5,419 nucleotides of DNA from Actinomycetes bacterium. Its GTDB lineage: Bacteria > Actinomycetota > Acidimicrobiia > Acidimicrobiales > UBA8190. The DNA lies in assembly GCA_021798135.1 (NCBI GenBank), contig JAJZYI010000235.1:1-5419 (forward strand), given 5' to 3'. The position numbers were made by a program, and so were the translations under genes. The notes beneath the pieces are model-generated. The model made no database searches and was not told where the DNA came from. It worked only from the letters and a program-made list of their open reading frames with translations. Each line of letters starts with the position of its first letter. The stretch's first letter is position 1. Below are positions 5,024-5,419 of the stretch, in pieces.

Positions 5024-5419
5024 ATGCCTGACGACATGCGCGACGGAACGCGATCCGCCACGGGCGAGCACGCTGGGCGCACGGGACATGGTGTGCACGC
5101 CGGAGACGGCGTGCACACCGGGCATGGCGGACCCGGCGGTGACGGGAACGGCAGCGGACACGACGGTCCCGCTCACGACGCCGGTGAGACAGCCGCAAAC
5201 GGACCGGCCGCCTTCTGGGACGGCCTGTACGGCGAGCGGGGACGGATGTGGTCGGGAGAGCCGAACCGCGCGCTGGTCGAGACGGTGGAACGCCTCGTGC
5301 CGGGCCGGGCGCTCGACCTCGGCTGCGGCGAGGGCGCCGACAGCGTGTGGCTCGCCCTGCAGGGATGGACCGTCACCGCCGTCGACGTGTCCGCCGTCGC
5401 CATCGCCCGGGCGGCGGCG
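5024..5419 (+). CDS. Class I SAM-dependent methyltransferase, N-terminal part (3' end outside window)
   Basis: This is a predicted methyl transferase using S-adenosylmethionine; the substrate is unknown. The 132 codons present run off the right edge with no stop. Residues 1-62 are a leader rich in Gly, Asp and His, with seven histidines at 16, 22, 25, 31, 34, 46 and 51. The fold begins at FWDGLYGERGRMWSGEPN (from F64), a block typical of a large actinobacterial methyltransferase family. SAM-binding motif I is LDLGCGEGAD (97-106), and D121 in TAVDVS is the acidic residue at the end of strand 2 expected to bind the SAM ribose. Relatives are often annotated as UbiE-type, TehB-like or thiopurine-type methyltransferases, and the missing half prevents choosing. 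ATG5024 is preferred over ATG5021 because of ribosome binding site spacing. The spacer before it suggests its own transcription unit. Confidence 0.85.
   Translation, partial: MPDDMRDGTRSATGEHAGRTGHGVHAGDGVHTGHGGPGGDGNGSGHDGPAHDAGETAANGPAAFWDGLYGERGRMWSGEPNRALVETVERLVPGRALDLGCGEGADSVWLALQGWTVTAVDVSAVAIARAAA

Overview
The window comes from a very GC-rich bacterial chromosome, roughly 70% G+C by eye with strong G/C preference at third codon positions. The best guess is an actinobacterium (Actinomycetota), possibly of a deep class such as Acidimicrobiia. This rests on the actinobacterial style of the leucyl-tRNA synthetase (AMSKS motif, PPEDDIDW stretch), the group III phosphofructokinase and the base composition. 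The lineage is an inference, not a search result.

All four genes lie on the + strand. (1) 1-590 is the C-terminal part of valyl-tRNA synthetase (valS), cut by the left edge. (2) 591-843 is a gene-free spacer with degenerate GC-rich repeats. (3) 844-3513 is a complete leucyl-tRNA synthetase (leuS, 889 codons) with an unusual low-complexity insertion ahead of its anticodon-binding domain. (4) 3514-3655 is a short spacer with a strong hairpin (candidate terminator), a -10-like hexamer and a good Shine-Dalgarno sequence. (5) 3656-4684 is a complete 6-phosphofructokinase of 342 residues with the residue pair typical of pyrophosphate-dependent enzymes. (6) 4685-5020 is a gene-free spacer of two repeat systems: a diverged pair with a 93-bp period, and a 27-bp tandem duplication directly before the next gene. 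(7) 5024-5419 is the start of a class I SAM-dependent methyltransferase with a His/Gly-rich leader, cut by the right edge.

The genes are mostly housekeeping. ValS and LeuS charge tRNAs for two branched-chain amino acids, and the phosphofructokinase runs the fructose-6-phosphate / fructose-1,6-bisphosphate step. The methyltransferase substrate cannot be told. The spacers (253, 142 and 339 nt) and the hairpin after leuS argue against one tight operon.

No new biological system is evident. What stands out is small-scale: short tandem or degenerate repeats at nearly every gene boundary (valS tail, leuS start codon, leuS linker, the spacer after the phosphofructokinase, the ribosome binding site and leader of the methyltransferase), and the 27-bp duplication that carries both a -10-like hexamer and the ribosome binding site.
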